Shown here piece by piece: positions 23,301 through 33,775 of a stretch of 64,000 bases of DNA. The notes below the pieces were generated by a model. The model saw nothing but the letters and a program-made list of their open reading frames with translations, ran no database searches and was not told the DNA's origin. This DNA comes from Crotalaria pallida (Eukaryota > Streptophyta > Magnoliopsida > Fabales > Fabaceae). Where the stretch lies: assembly GCA_037953625.1 (NCBI GenBank), contig CM075655.1, positions 11,302,001 through 11,366,000 on the forward strand, read 5' to 3'. A program made the position numbers and the translations under genes. Position 1 is the stretch's first letter. Every line of letters starts with the position of its first letter.

Positions 23301-25915
23301 GGGTGTTGAGGGTGAAACATTGGAAGAAATGGTGGCCGAGAACAGCCATGTTTCAAGAGACTTGGGCAAGAAACCACCACCAGAACTGCCAGATACAAGT
23401 TTTGAGGGCCAATGGAATGATTTTTGCTACTCTTAGCAATCACTTTCTAGGATTTTCAGCTAGCAGCATTGAGGACAAGGTCGAAGTTCAAGCAGGCAGC
23501 ATTTGTCAGGACCGTAGAGTGAATGTTAGGACCAAGAAGTTTAAAAGCCTAATCGCACCAGTCAATTATGGGCCTTGGCCTATTCAGTCATGGGCAAAGT
23601 ACACGCTAGAGCTAGAAGGGGTAGGAACTAAGAACAGAAATGCACAAGGACGAGTTGTTGCCTCAATTTATTAGGAGAGGGGAGTGTCACAAGTTAGACT
23701 CCTTATAGAGGGGGAAGGGAGATCAGCAAGAGTAAGTTATGCAGTTTTGGTGGATTTTGCACTATGTGTTGGGCAGGGATGTTTTTAACTCTCTAAAGGA
23801 GTTAAGCTCTGGGTTACAGTGGTTTCTCTCCTGCAATTGTTCCTTTTTCAGCTCACATTACATCCTATGTCCATTTCTAATTGTTGGTCTCTGATAGATA
23901 CAGTTTTAAGTAAATAACAAAAGAAACACCAAGCAGCTTAGAGATTGAGCCATACAACAAGGCATGCCAATCTCTCTGCAATGTAAAACAAATAAACACA
24001 TTTAGAAAGTCCACGGGTAGAACATCACAAACAAGCTCAAAATAACCCTATTCCAAATGATATCTAAAGACAGTAAAGTTTCTTTGAAGATTCAAGCATT
24101 CCATTGTTGCCAAATGCACCAAAGAACAACAAAAACAGCCGCTGCCACTGAATCTTAGCAGAAGCCCAGAATCTCACAATTTAATTAGGAGAAACCAATG
24201 CAGATCCTTAGAGCAGACCCAAATCTCTCCAACGAATCCGAAAAGCTTATGACATAGAAAACAAAGAGTAGAATAATGTAAGATAAAAAAAGACAGAATC
24301 CCACTTTTGGATCGAAACAGCAAATTTGATGCATATTCGGAGGACAAACCAATGAGAGGTCAGCACTTTAATTACATATCATTGCCTTGGAAAGTATAGT
24401 GAGAAGGAATAAGAAGCAGACTGAGACAAGGGACTGAGTTATTAGTATTTGAGCAGGAGTTGTGGACTCGAATTATTACTATTTGTGTAGATGTTGTGTC
24501 TTTAAGCAGTAATGGATTGGTATGACCGTTATTGGTGACACTTTATGTGTGGGTGGAGCGTGACGTGAAGGGAAACTATTAATTGGGTAGTTTTACTACT
24601 TGTAAATTGTGAAAAAGAGACTCCTTATTAGAGGAAACTCTGATTGTATACTAAATACTGGCCTTAAAACCAGATTGTTACAGCATTATCCCGAAAACCC
24701 CAGCTAATACAATCACACGCTTTCCCAAAATCTCGCTATGAAAAATGACCTTGGTTCCTCCAAGCTCTCACGTCATCCACGGCATATGAAGGTTATTCGA
24801 CTATTATATATATCATGTCCCAAGTCCCAACCAACCTTACATATTTGACATAATTAACCTAAACTGCGAGTAATGAGCGAGATAGCACAACATAGTGACA
24901 TACAACCTAGGAATGATAAAAGCTACTCCCTCCATTTCTATTTATCTGTCCTATTTCAAACAAAACACACCCTTTAAGAAATGCAATCATTACTTAGATT
25001 TCCAATACATTAATTATGTTTAGTTTTTACCCACTATACCATTTCTCTCTCCGTAATCATTATTTTTTCTCCAGTACTTACGATACTATACCCTATTAAA
25101 TATGAGTAAACATTGAAAATAACATTTATTACACTCTTGAAATCATCAAAATGACAGATAAAAAAAACAAAAAACTTCTTCAAAAAAGGACAATTGTATA
25201 GGAATGGAGGGAGCATTTGCCTACAGCTCTCAACAGGCTGTTTAATTCACTAAAGCCTAAAACTCCACCCCTCATAGCATTCACACTAACAAGTAATAAT
25301 CATAAAGAAAATATATGATAACCCTAATACTAGCCATTAAATTTCATTAAAGTAACTTTAGCAAGGGTTTCATGTCTTCATTGAAATTTTAAGGAAATCT
25401 AGTGACGGATATTGTTTGCGTCCATTAGACAAAGTACTCATGCTGAGTATTGCTTGATATGGATTCAAACGGACCCATCATAGAGCAGGAAGGTCCATTA
25501 AATTCAATCAACTCAACATGAAAAAAAAAAAAGAAAAAAAAGAATTATTAACATACCAAAGGCATATCAAATGCCACAAAGTTTCCAACTGGAGATTTAG
25601 CAACGAAGACCATCCGTATATTTGACAAATAGATCACTCCCTTTGTTTTCAAATGACCCCCATGATTTCTGACAAGACAAAATTATAACTATAATTATTA
25701 TATCAAAAATCTTGCATAATTGCCCGAAACAAAAATAAGGAATTAGGAAAGAAAAAAATACTGTAAAATAAAAGAAAGGATATTTATTTATTTATTTACC
25801 CAGAATCGGGAATCTTATCGACCTCGAACTCGACACCGTCTCTGGTCAAAACAAAGATCTCGTTGAGGAATGGAACGGGAGTGCCGTTGGGTAAGAGTTG
25901 AGGATTCAACGCCAT
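20358..25915 (-). CDS. GRAM/WBP2-like protein, five exons, 206 residues, intact
   Basis: Exons on the - strand: 25915-25800, 25668-25557, 21423-21352, 21254-21043 and 20466-20358. The 621 bases give 206 codons plus TGA, every intron has GT-AG ends, and no frame break is seen. The protein starts MALNPQLLPNGTPVPF, then VFVAKSPVGNFVAFDMPL, then YIHGEKFNQPIFHCNNISG (exon 3), KILFKEGGCGTFIPLFF and QTPVDEMMRHA, joining YVDPNDPTKIFLQQP and ending QADGGHL. This matches the plant family of Arabidopsis At5g11680, related to WW-domain-binding protein 2, with a GRAM fold over about residues 25-130. GRAM domains bind membrane lipids or proteins. The exact role of this plant family is unknown to me. No PPxY motif is visible. 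Intron 2 is 4.1 kb because of insertions. About 200 bp separate the ATG from a SINE. Confidence 0.93.
20676..20796. mobile_element. 121-bp solo LTR of a TRIM-like element in intron 4
   Basis: TGTTAGGACTTGAG and ACTCCTAACA are the ends, with perfect 5-bp repeats ATTAC on both sides (20671-20675, 20797-20801). It sits inside a larger imperfect inverted repeat whose arms contain GGGAAAATTCAAATAGG (near 20570) and its complement (near 20850), perhaps an older MITE. Confidence 0.7.
21500..21553 (-). mobile_element. Short TS-like SINE tail fragment with (TTG)n end
   Basis: On the - strand it reads AGCCGACCCCACCTAGTGGG, then ACAAAGGCTTAG and a (TTG)n tail. Perfect 18-bp TSDs, TCTTCATGACATATGTAC, lie at 21482-21499 and 21554-21571. 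(TTG)n tails are known from the TS family of plant SINEs. Only about 54 bp were inserted, a strongly 5'-truncated copy. Confidence 0.75.
21664..22496 (+). pseudogene. 5'-truncated LINE in intron 2, antisense to the GRAM gene
   Basis: The frame from 21664 has SWHWKKMIKVRE, then YTIQSGY and FVWGKFNVPKHSVICWL. After a frame break near 21880-21900 it continues PTKARLEHLHIP, CVFCSNQMEDREHLFFSC (zf-RVT cysteines) and ASMIYHISCERNSRIF. It is the C-terminal third of LINE ORF2. The tail holds a stem-loop and ends TTTTACCCCAAAAAA. A weak TSD, TAAGTAACTAAA versus TAAGTACTAAA, may flank it. Confidence 0.85.
22404..22416 (+). other. LINE 3' UTR stem-loop with a changed base pair
   Basis: CCATC-CTA-GATGG. 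Relative to CCTTC...GAAGG in the other LINE copies, the middle pair T-A has become A-T on both sides, so pairing is kept. Confidence 0.6.
22618..22640. repeat. (GA)n microsatellite
   Basis: GGGAGAGAGAGAGAGAGGG followed by GAGGGA, within intron 2. Confidence 0.8.
22733..23896 (+). mobile_element. Degenerate Ty3-gypsy-type element in intron 2
   Basis: Two related segments act as LTRs: about 22733-23010 and about 23503-23896. Both start TGTCAG and share GACTCCTTATAGAGG, then TGTTGGGCAG and a CCTTTTTCA segment. The left one lacks about 150 bases present in the right one. Between them a short frame ends SIEDKVEVQAGSI just before the right LTR, which resembles the usual C-terminal ending of gypsy polyproteins. 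End points are approximate, and no TSD was confirmed. Sense to + strand, so antisense to the host gene. Confidence 0.6.
23897..24923. other. Intron sequence, possible old LTR piece at 24360-24700
   Basis: Mostly unrecognised. The part near 24600-24680 (GAGACTCCTTATTAGAGG then CTCTGATTGTATAC) has the look of an LTR R/U5 region, but no termini were found. Confidence 0.3.
24924..25215. mobile_element. Stowaway MITE in intron 2
   Basis: TACTCCCTCCATTTCTATT at the left and AGGAATGGAGGGAGCA at the right form the terminal inverted repeat. The TA target at the right has become CA. 290 bp, no coding capacity. Confidence 0.85.
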
Positions 25916-26116
25916 CTCGTCGAAGATCTTCAAGTTCCAATTAATCACTCTCTCGCAGGAACACCAACACCAACACCAAAACCAAGTGGAATCTCTAACA
26001 AACGCGTTAAAAAACAGGTTTTCTTTCTTTCTTTATAGTTCTGGAACACTCGGCTCTTTCTACACCTTTCTGTTTCTGGCCCCTCCGCTGTACGACGGGT
26101 TGTTGATATTTTTATT
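25916..26116 (-). promoter_or_regulatory. 5' UTR and proximal promoter of the GRAM gene
   Basis: The - strand sequence just upstream of the ATG contains a CT-rich and ACCAACACC-repeat segment (about 25955-25985) typical of a plant 5' UTR. No clear TATA box was identified. The SINE at 26117 bounds the region. Confidence 0.4.
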
Positions 26117-26294
26117 TTTTTTTATGAACCCGCGCAATTGGGTGACTAATCCATCGCATCACGGTTAGGCTTTTTCGGGGGCGATTCTCCCAGTAAGGCT
26201 TGCTTCATTCACATGCGTCTCGGGAACAACTCGAACCCGCGACCACATGCTTAAGGGACACAAGCCGTTTCCATTTGTGTCAGCCTCCACTGGT
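26117..26294 (-). mobile_element. tRNA-derived SINE upstream of the GRAM gene
   Basis: The - strand reads GGTCGCGGGTTCGAGTTG (B-box) and further upstream TGACACAAATGG (possible A-box), ending in an A tract (T's at 26117-26123). Flanking 10-bp repeats TATTTTTATT lie at 26107-26116 and 26295-26304. The low-complexity repeat makes the exact TSD uncertain. Confidence 0.75.
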
Positions 26295-26448
26295 TATTTT
26301 TATTATTTTTTTATATTAAATATTTTAAATTAAAGATTTTTATTATGAACTAAAGTTTATTATTAATTTTTTCGTTTAACGTGTAGTGTTTATAGAGTTT
26401 TTGTCCATATTTCATTTGTATTGTTTTTTTACACAACCTAATACATAA

Positions 26449-26965
26449 GAGTTACTCTCTCCGGTCCATATTATAAGCACTCTTTTCTCTCACAAAAAGA
26501 GTATAATATGGACCGGAGGGAGTAATAGTCACATAGGTCCCCGAAAGATACCCGTAGAATCTGTTAGATCCCTGAAAGATTTGTGGAATCTCTTAAACAC
26601 CACAAAAATCAATTTGACATCATGTTAGTCCTCTATCCAATTTCGACATGAGGAACCTAACGGAATCCTACGTGGCATGTTAAATGCTTTGTTGACCACA
26701 ATGTCATGATGGACTCTTAAGAAGGTTCCACCTTTGAGAAAAAAAAAGCATTTAACATAATGTCACGTAGGATTCCGTTAGGTCCCTCGTGAAGGACTAA
26801 CGTGATGCCAAATTGATCTTTCGAGGGTTTAAGAGATTCCACAAATCTTTTAGGGACCTAACTGATTCCAAAATGATCTTTAGGGGTTTAAAAAAGTCCA
26901 CAAATCTTTCAAGGACCTAACTGATTTCACAGGTATCTTTCGGGGACCTATGTGATTATTAACTC
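26449..26965. mobile_element. Mutator-like MITE with Stowaway inserted in its terminal repeat
   Basis: Perfect 9-bp TSDs AATACATAA lie at 26440-26448 and 26966-26974. The right end, read as its complement, starts GAGTTAATAATCACATAGG. The left end has the same sequence (with AGTCACATAGG) once a 70-bp Stowaway after GAGTTA is removed. Arms run into TCCCCGAAAGATACC on both sides. The 9-bp TSD and long TIR fit the Mutator superfamily. No coding capacity. Confidence 0.85.
26453..26524. mobile_element. 72-bp Stowaway hairpin
   Basis: TACTCTCTCCGGTCCATATT and its complement AATATGGACCGGAGGGAGTA enclose a very short centre, with TA duplicated. It is almost a pure hairpin and is nested in the Mutator-like MITE around it. 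Confidence 0.9.
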
Positions 26966-26974
26966 AATACATAA

Positions 26975-27438
26975 TTAATGTTATTTTTCTAAACATACCC
27001 CTATTTATTACGCTCTATTTTTCACTTTCAATATTTTTCTATCTCTTCAATAATGATTATATAGAGGTATTATAGTCGAAATACATCAAATTCTTACATC
27101 ATTTAACTATTCTTAAAACATGTTCATAACCTTAAAATACATTACATATGAAACGGATAGAGTATTAAACAACAACCAAAAATAATTATATAAAAAAAGT
27201 AAGAGTTGAAACCAAATCCTACACTTAAAAACATTAATCTAAATGATCTTGTTAATAAATTTTGTACTTCCTCGTATGAATAAAAAATGTAACACTTTTT
27301 ATCTAAGATATTCTTTATTTATTTTATGGATAAATTGACATATTTTATATGATTATCAACTTTATTATGATAAATCAAAATTATATCATAATTAAACATT
27401 TTGATTTTTTTTTATGATATTATGAGATATTTCTTATA
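26975..27438. other. Unassigned AT-rich sequence
   Basis: No gene or repeat recognised. Confidence 0.4.
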
Positions 27439-27467
27439 CTAGTATATATACCCGTGTTATGCACGGT
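27439..27467 (-). mobile_element. Possible Helitron 3' terminus
   Basis: On the - strand: hairpin CCGTGCATAACACGG, then about a dozen bases GTATATATA, then CTAG followed by T. A short GC hairpin followed by CTRR and a T host base is the Helitron 3' end. No 5' TC end or extent could be placed. Confidence 0.35.
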
Positions 27468-27598
27468 GTGAGTTCTTACGTGGGGCATTTATTATATAAA
27501 GAGGTTGAAGATAGTATTTCACATATTTTTTTCCAAATTTTTATCAAAACATAAATTTTTTAAATGTAATTTCACTATTAGAAAAGAAAACTATTTTT

Positions 27599-27988
27599 TA
27601 GTTAGAATTTATTGACATCGGGTGTAAAATTTGGTCACTTACTCCTTCGCATAACTTTTTATATATTATGAAATTTGTCAATCCCGTCGTTGAATTATTA
27701 TTATCATGTAGATCAAGTCAACAAAATTTCATAGAATATAAAAATTATTTGATACTTCATCTGACTATTCTATTTTAACGGATAATACGTTATTTAAAAT
27801 ATAAGTAAATATGCATTATTAGATAACATACTAATAAATCTCCGAATGATCTAAAATTTGATATGAATGATCGTCATGATAATAACATATAATTCAACGG
27901 TTGGATTAACAAATTTCATAATCTATAAAAAGTTATGTGAAGGTGTAAGTGACCAAGTTTTACACCCAGTGTCAACAGATCCTAACTC
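27599..27988. mobile_element. Palindromic Mutator-like MITE (family A), copy 1
   Basis: A 390-bp element whose two halves are near complements: left GTTAGAATTTATTGACATC, then GGTGTAAAATTTGGTCACTT, and right the reverse complement ending GTGTCAACAGATCCTAACTC. It is the same family as the element at 37320-38161. The flanks do not show a clean TSD here. Confidence 0.8.
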
Positions 27989-28286
27989 TTTTTTTTAGCA
28001 ATAGGGTAAAATTAGATATGTTAGTTTTTTTTTTTAAAAAAATAATTGTAATTATCTAACAAAAATTTCAATATCGGGATTGAATTGCATTATAATATTT
28101 ATGCAACCAAAAATTTTCAAAGTTTTATGTCCCAAAATATTTAAAAGCAAAAATTTATGCCACCAAAATTGTACCCAAACATTTACACTACCAAAATATT
28201 TGAAAGCAACCATGGCATAAACAATCATCATTAGTATAGGTAAATTTTTTTAAAAAAAAATAATCAAAATTATTTATCTAAATATT

Positions 28287-28500
28287 CTACCAATAAAGTT
28301 CAACACAGATGATAGATGACTTGATAGATGACTGAGTTTTTTAAGCATGATGTGAGTTAGGGGTTCGATCCCTATCGTTAGTATGGAAAATACTTTGTTG
28401 GTAAATGCAAATCTCACTTTAATGATCTCTACATCTTGAAGAGAAATAGTGTTCAGCTGTCGACTGAAGGATAATCTTGGACTCTTGGTGTACACAAAAA
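28287..28500 (+). mobile_element. tRNA-derived SINE
   Basis: The B-box GGGGTTCGATCCC lies at about 28360-28372, the tail is an A tract at 28495-28500, and 20-bp TSDs AAATTATTTATCTAAATATT flank it (ending 28286 and 28520). The segment from CCAATAAAGTTCAACACAG to TTTGTTGGTAAA matches the SINE at 32905-33033 in the opposite orientation, so both belong to one family. A 73-residue antisense frame here is a shadow. Confidence 0.9.
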
Positions 28501-28618
28501 AAATTATTTATCTAAATATTTTAATTATGTGAATGTATTACACCCAAAACATTTATGCCACCAAAATATTTAAAGCTAAGCATGGCATAAACAATCATCA
28601 TTAATACTCAATGCAATA

Positions 28619-30431
28619 TGTAACACACTACTATTTATTACCCTTAATTTTTTTTATTTTATTCCCTTTTTATTTTTCGTCTTAGCCAACTTTACTCATT
28701 TTAATTGCGCATAATGATATGTGGGCACACCCTTCACCTAACGGGCTTTTTCACCCAATGAGCATTTCCACATGAAGGGCATTTCTACCTGAAGGGTCTT
28801 TCCACCTAGAGGGTATTTCAACCTAACAGTGCATTTCGCCTAATGGGACGGTGTAGCCCATACGGATCATTAATCAGCGCATTAGTTAATACGACCCTCA
28901 ATGGCCACATTCATTTTCTATACAGTCACAAATTAAACTTACACAAACATCAACACAATCACATTATCATTAACATTACCAATTTAGCCTCTTAAATTTA
29001 TATTTCTTTCTTTGTCCACAGTTATCAATTTAACCCTATATTATTCTCAACCATCATTTATCACACACTCAAACATAATCAAGTCATCCCCTTAGTTTAT
29101 AATACCCATTAACCTTATATGCACTATGTTCATTTCAAACCATAGCCCCTCACATATATAAACACCCCATTATCAATCAAATATTTCCAATCCACATATC
29201 AAATACTCATAACTTTACACATACGTAGTTAAGTTCATTTCCTTTAGTTTATATTTAACTTATTATCAATATCGACTACCCTGTGGTTTATTATCATAAT
29301 TTTTATCTACATATCCTCCTCTAATCCTAGCCATCACTATAATCTCCCTAGAACTCATCCCCTAAATAAGGGTAATATCCCCTCCTTACCTCAAATTGGA
29401 GAGAGAGCAACCCAAACCCTAGCTTGGCCTCCTTGTGTTTCTAGCTTCTAAACCTTAGTCCTTAGCAGTTACAGTGATTTGAGAACTTATTTTGGATGGA
29501 GAGTGAGAAGGGGGAAGAGTACTTGGTTCACTTGTTCTTGAGTTAGAGGTATGTGTATGTGTGAGTCTCCATAGTTATAAAGCTTGAAAAAAATACCCAA
29601 AGGATTAAGGAGAGAGAGAGACGTGAGAGGGAGGGAGTGATGGGGAGTGATTTTGTGTTTGTTTTATTGCTTAGGAAGTGAAGTTGATGATGGATATGAG
29701 ATTCTTGATAATGGGTGTTCTTAATTTTTGTTAGGGTTTGTGATGATGATATTATTTGCTCTTGAACTCAAAGGGAGAAAATGAAGAGGATGATGAATGA
29801 AGAAGATGAAATGTTATTGTTGTGTCTTGCATTTTCTTTTCTTTTCTTTTTCTTTCTCAAGAAACAGGAATATGTGGCTATAATTTAGTGGTTTCTTGGG
29901 GAAGCCACGAATGAGTGGTCCCCAAGCTATTATTTTTTTTCATGTCTGACCATGAGGTAATCGATTAACTTCATAAGTAATCGATTATCTCATGAATTTC
30001 GTGCTTATTTTTCTATTCCAAAATGAAGGTAATCGATTACCTTCAAAAGTAATCGATTACTTCACCTGATTTTCATCCCTTGCACTTCAAAAATGTCATA
30101 TCTTCTTCGTTAACTGTCAGATCTTGCTCAAATTTGAAAGCAAGCCTTCTAAGACCCTTATCTTCACATCCAACGGTGAAATTTGTGTTCTAAGTAATAA
30201 TCTTTTATTTCTAATTTCCTAATATAGGGTGTTTATAATGCCGAAAACATCGTTTCGTACGCTCTTATGTTCATCTTTAAATCCTCTATCTGATGTCGTT
30301 GCTTCTTAACTTCTTTATGGTACTCAAAGGAATCCTAAGTACATCACCTTAAACCTCCTTTAGCATAATTATCATTTCCTAATCTTATTATTATTCTAAT
30401 TATTCGTGGGATTAAAATTCGGGATGTTACA
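28619..30431. mobile_element. 1.8-kb solo LTR with TAATCGATTA pairs
   Basis: Starts TGTAACACACTACT and ends TTCGGGATGTTACA. Perfect 5-bp TSDs CAATA lie at 28614-28618 and 30432-30436. It has no internal region. It holds repeated short phrases around 28730-28860 (variants of TTTCACCTAACGGG and CACCTGAAGGG) and two TAATCGATTA pairs near 29960 and 30035. Confidence 0.9.
29951..30064. repeat. Two pairs of TAATCGATTA palindromes
   Basis: TCGA centres lie at 29962.5 and 29982.5, and at 30034.5 and 30054.5, both spacings exactly 20 bp. In the first pair the complementarity extends outwards: CATGAGGTAATCGATTA is matched by the complement of TAATCGATTATCTCATG with one mismatch, a possible 17-bp hairpin arm. 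Confidence 0.85.
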
Positions 30432-30519
30432 CAATAACTAATAATTCTAGAAAAAATAATTGTTCTATAATATAAGATTTTCTATAAAATCAATGTGATA
30501 TTTATTTTTTATTTTTTTA

Positions 30520-31256
30520 CAATTTCACCCCTAATTATTATAGAAAGATAATGAGTGAGAAATTAATCGCAAAGATATAGTAAAGGGAAAAAAAGGAAAA
30601 GAGTGCAATAATTTAACTCAAAAGACATGTTAATTACATTTGTTAATATGTGTTTTTTTTAAACAGTAAACAAACATTTGTTAATATGTGTATCACAACC
30701 TTAAAAGTTAAAAGACTTATGCGAAATGAAATGAGTTTATGAAAAAAAAATTCAAAAATTATCTCTCCAAATATCCAACCACATGAATAAATTGTAACCC
30801 AATATTTATACAACTAAAATGTTTTGAAAAATCAACCAATGCTTATCATCTACAAATGTAAAGAATAGCCAAAATTATACATAAAAATTCCGTTACTGTT
30901 ATTAATTGCACACAATTTCACCCTTGATTATTATTAAAAAAGATAACGAGTGAGAAATTAAGATATATAGTAATGGGAAAAAAAAGGAAAAGAGTGCAAA
31001 AATTTAACTCAAAAGACATGTTAATTATATTTTTTAATATATGTATCACAACCTTGAAAGACTTAGAGTGCAAAATGAAATGAGTTCGTGAAAAAAAATC
31101 CAAAATTATCTCTCCAAATATTCAACCATATGAATAAATTGTAACCCGATATTTATACAACCAAAATGTTTTGAAAAATCAACCAATATTTATCATCTAC
31201 AATTGTAAAGAATAGGCAAAATTATACTTAAAAATTCTAACACCGTTAATAATTAC
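30520..31256. repeat. Tandem duplication of a ~390-bp unit
   Basis: 30520-30907 and 30911-31256 share most of their sequence in the same order: AATTTCACCC, GAGTGAGAAATTAA, GGAAAAGAGTGCAA, TTTAACTCAAAAGACATG, then ATCTCTCCAAATAT, TGAATAAATTGTAACCC and AAAATGTTTTGAAAAATCAA. No coding capacity. Confidence 0.85.
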
Positions 31257-32676
31257 ACCTCAAATAATTTATACATACAAAATCTTGTAAAAAACTAACC
31301 TAAATTATCATAACAATCCTATTCAAATTGAGTAGAACCATTATAACTAATAACAACACTATCCTTACAAAATTTTACTCCTTTCATCCCCGAAATTATT
31401 GGAAAATTAGTCAAATCAAGGTTATAATTGTAAATTAAAAAAAAGTTATAATTGTGAGGAAAAAATAAAAAATGATATTATCTAATTTAAATCTATGATT
31501 AGATAATTAATTAAAAATGCATTAAATAATTCTCTCCTTCATTTTTTTTGACTTTTTTAAAACTTTATTATTTTTTTTTTTGGAATGAATTACCTAATAT
31601 CATATAACAAAATGACTACTCAATGATGAACTAAATTCTCATCATCATGAATACTTCATTATCCATCTTAAAAACATATTATCCATTTGTTACCAAAAAA
31701 AACATATTATCCATTTTAAAAAAAAATTAAAATACATTCACAATGTAATGGAAAAATCGATATTTGCAACCAACTAATCTACTACTCCCTCATGTTATTA
31801 TTATATGATATCTTTAACTAAAGTAAATAGACCAAAGGGATAAATTTTGATTTTTTAAAAAATATTGAAACATTACAATTTTATCTTTTTAATTTTTATT
31901 TAAAAATTTACAAATAATAATTTAATAATAAAAAAATAGAAAGTTAAAGTATCAAATACTGGGAAAAAAAAAAGAAAATAATACTAATAAATGTTAAATG
32001 TCTAAGATGATTCGAAGAATTAAGGATAAGAGGAGTACATTTAATTCAATTAAACTTCAATTTGTCTTTGTAGTAGTTTCTGGGATGATTTTTCTGAAAT
32101 CTTTCCATTCTCATTATTTTTACTTTTAAATTTAAATTTTAATAAGATCAAACACTATCCAATCATCTCATCCCAACTTGAGTATCTCTACCAATATGTT
32201 TTTAATACAACATGTTTTTTAATAAATTTTATTGAATACTTTTTATCTATAATCACTCTTTGTCTAATTAACATATTTTGCTCTTCATCAATAATAACGG
32301 CTTCTTAACCATTCAATCCATTTGCCTTTTACTTTTTTACTTTTTTTAATTTGTTCACAAACCCTCTTCAATCTTTTATTATCTTCAGCTATTGGCTTCC
32401 TTTTCTTCATTTCCCAACTTTACAACTTCATAATAACATGATATAATGAATATTGAAATTTTAATAAAAGGATACATAGATAAATATTATAATATCATTT
32501 AGAAAAAAATTATAATATCATGATTTAAACGAAATATTTTATTTAAAAACTAAATGCCTTTATTTTAAACTTTAATAATAAAATAATGATCATGTATATT
32601 TATAACAATTATTAAAATCACTACTATACTATTCAATAAAAAAAATCATTAGTATGATGAACTATATATATAGTAT

Positions 32677-32683
<7 letters not shown>
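31257..32683. other. Unassigned AT-rich sequence
   Basis: I see no gene and no bounded repeat, only AT-rich intergenic sequence with homopolymer runs. Confidence 0.5.

Positions 32684-32728
<45 letters not shown>
32684..32728. repeat. (AT)n microsatellite
   Basis: CATACATACAT leading into about 38 bases of alternating AT. Confidence 0.95.
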
Positions 32729-32730
<2 letters not shown>

Positions 32731-32904
32731 AAAGGTACAGGTAAGAAAGAAAAAAATCCTACGTCAATTTAAATATTGATTTATACATTAATTATTGATA
32801 TAAAAAAATAAAATCATAAATACCTATAAATGATAAATCAATAAATACGTACAAATTTAAAAATGTATATTACTGTTATTTAACTAGAATTAATGTTTAA
32901 ATTT

Positions 32905-33033
32905 TTTTTTTGTTGTATACCAAGGATATCCCTCTACCAACAAAGCCTTTTCCATGCCTACGGTAAGGATCGAACCCCTGACATCATGTTTAAGGAACTC
33001 AGCTATGTACCAACTGTGTTGGGCTTTGTTGGT
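32905..33033 (-). mobile_element. tRNA-derived SINE
   Basis: The - strand B-box GGGGTTCGATCC lies near 32966-32978, with an A tail read as T's at 32905-32911. Perfect 17-bp TSDs AATTAATGTTTAAATTT lie at 32888-32904 and 33034-33050. About 130 bp, same family as 28287-28500 but with a shorter 3' part. Confidence 0.9.
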
Positions 33034-33052
33034 AATTAATGTTTAAATTTAA

Positions 33053-33056
<4 letters not shown>

Positions 33057-33102
<46 letters not shown>
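33057..33102. repeat. (TA)n microsatellite
   Basis: About 46 bases of alternating TA directly after the right TSD of the SINE. Confidence 0.95.
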
Positions 33103-33103
<1 letters not shown>

Positions 33104-33775
33104 CAAACATTATATGATTGCATGTAACAGTGAGACACCGATGGCTTAGTTATCTTCTTCTTCTTCTTTTTTTTTTTTTTTTTACTTATAAACATTGTAT
33201 CGTTTTATTGTAAATTAAAAGTATTGGACTATGAGCATCATGCAAGAATAATTCTTTATATACTAAAATATTCTGAAAATCACAAGCAAATCTTGTTTAT
33301 AATTTTTATAAAATCATAACCAAATCAAAACTATGCATGTATGGATGTAATTATTAATTTAATATACGAAAAAAAATTCTTATAAAAAATAATGTGCTTC
33401 CTGAAAAAAATTGAATTAGGAATTAGAAAGACAATATATACTACAAGAAGCTAGAGAAATCAATCTCTATACATGTAATGAATCAAAAGGATGCATTCAA
33501 GTTCAAAATTTAAAATTTCAAAGAGAAGCCTTTAAAAAATGCATTGAAAATAAGGAAACTCATGTAGAAGAGTAGAAACATGCATGATACCTAAAGTATG
33601 TATTAAATTACCTAGAGAAAGCAAAGCTCATTAAATTAATTTTGAGTTTTTCACATACTTCTCTATTACTTAGTCCAACATTACCCTTTTAACAAAAGCA
33701 AAGCACAAAAGATATTAAAAAATGCATTGAAAATAAGAAAACTCATGTAGAAACATGCATAATACTTAGTGTATG

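Noticed and set aside
23024..23674. Frames of 74-127 codons as a possible host gene in intron 2
   Set aside because: They lie between two LTR-like segments and end in a gypsy-type C-terminal phrase; better read as element remnant.
13987..33033. tRNA genes, suggested by B-box sequences
   Set aside because: No cloverleaf could be built; the B-boxes sit in SINEs with A tails and TSDs.
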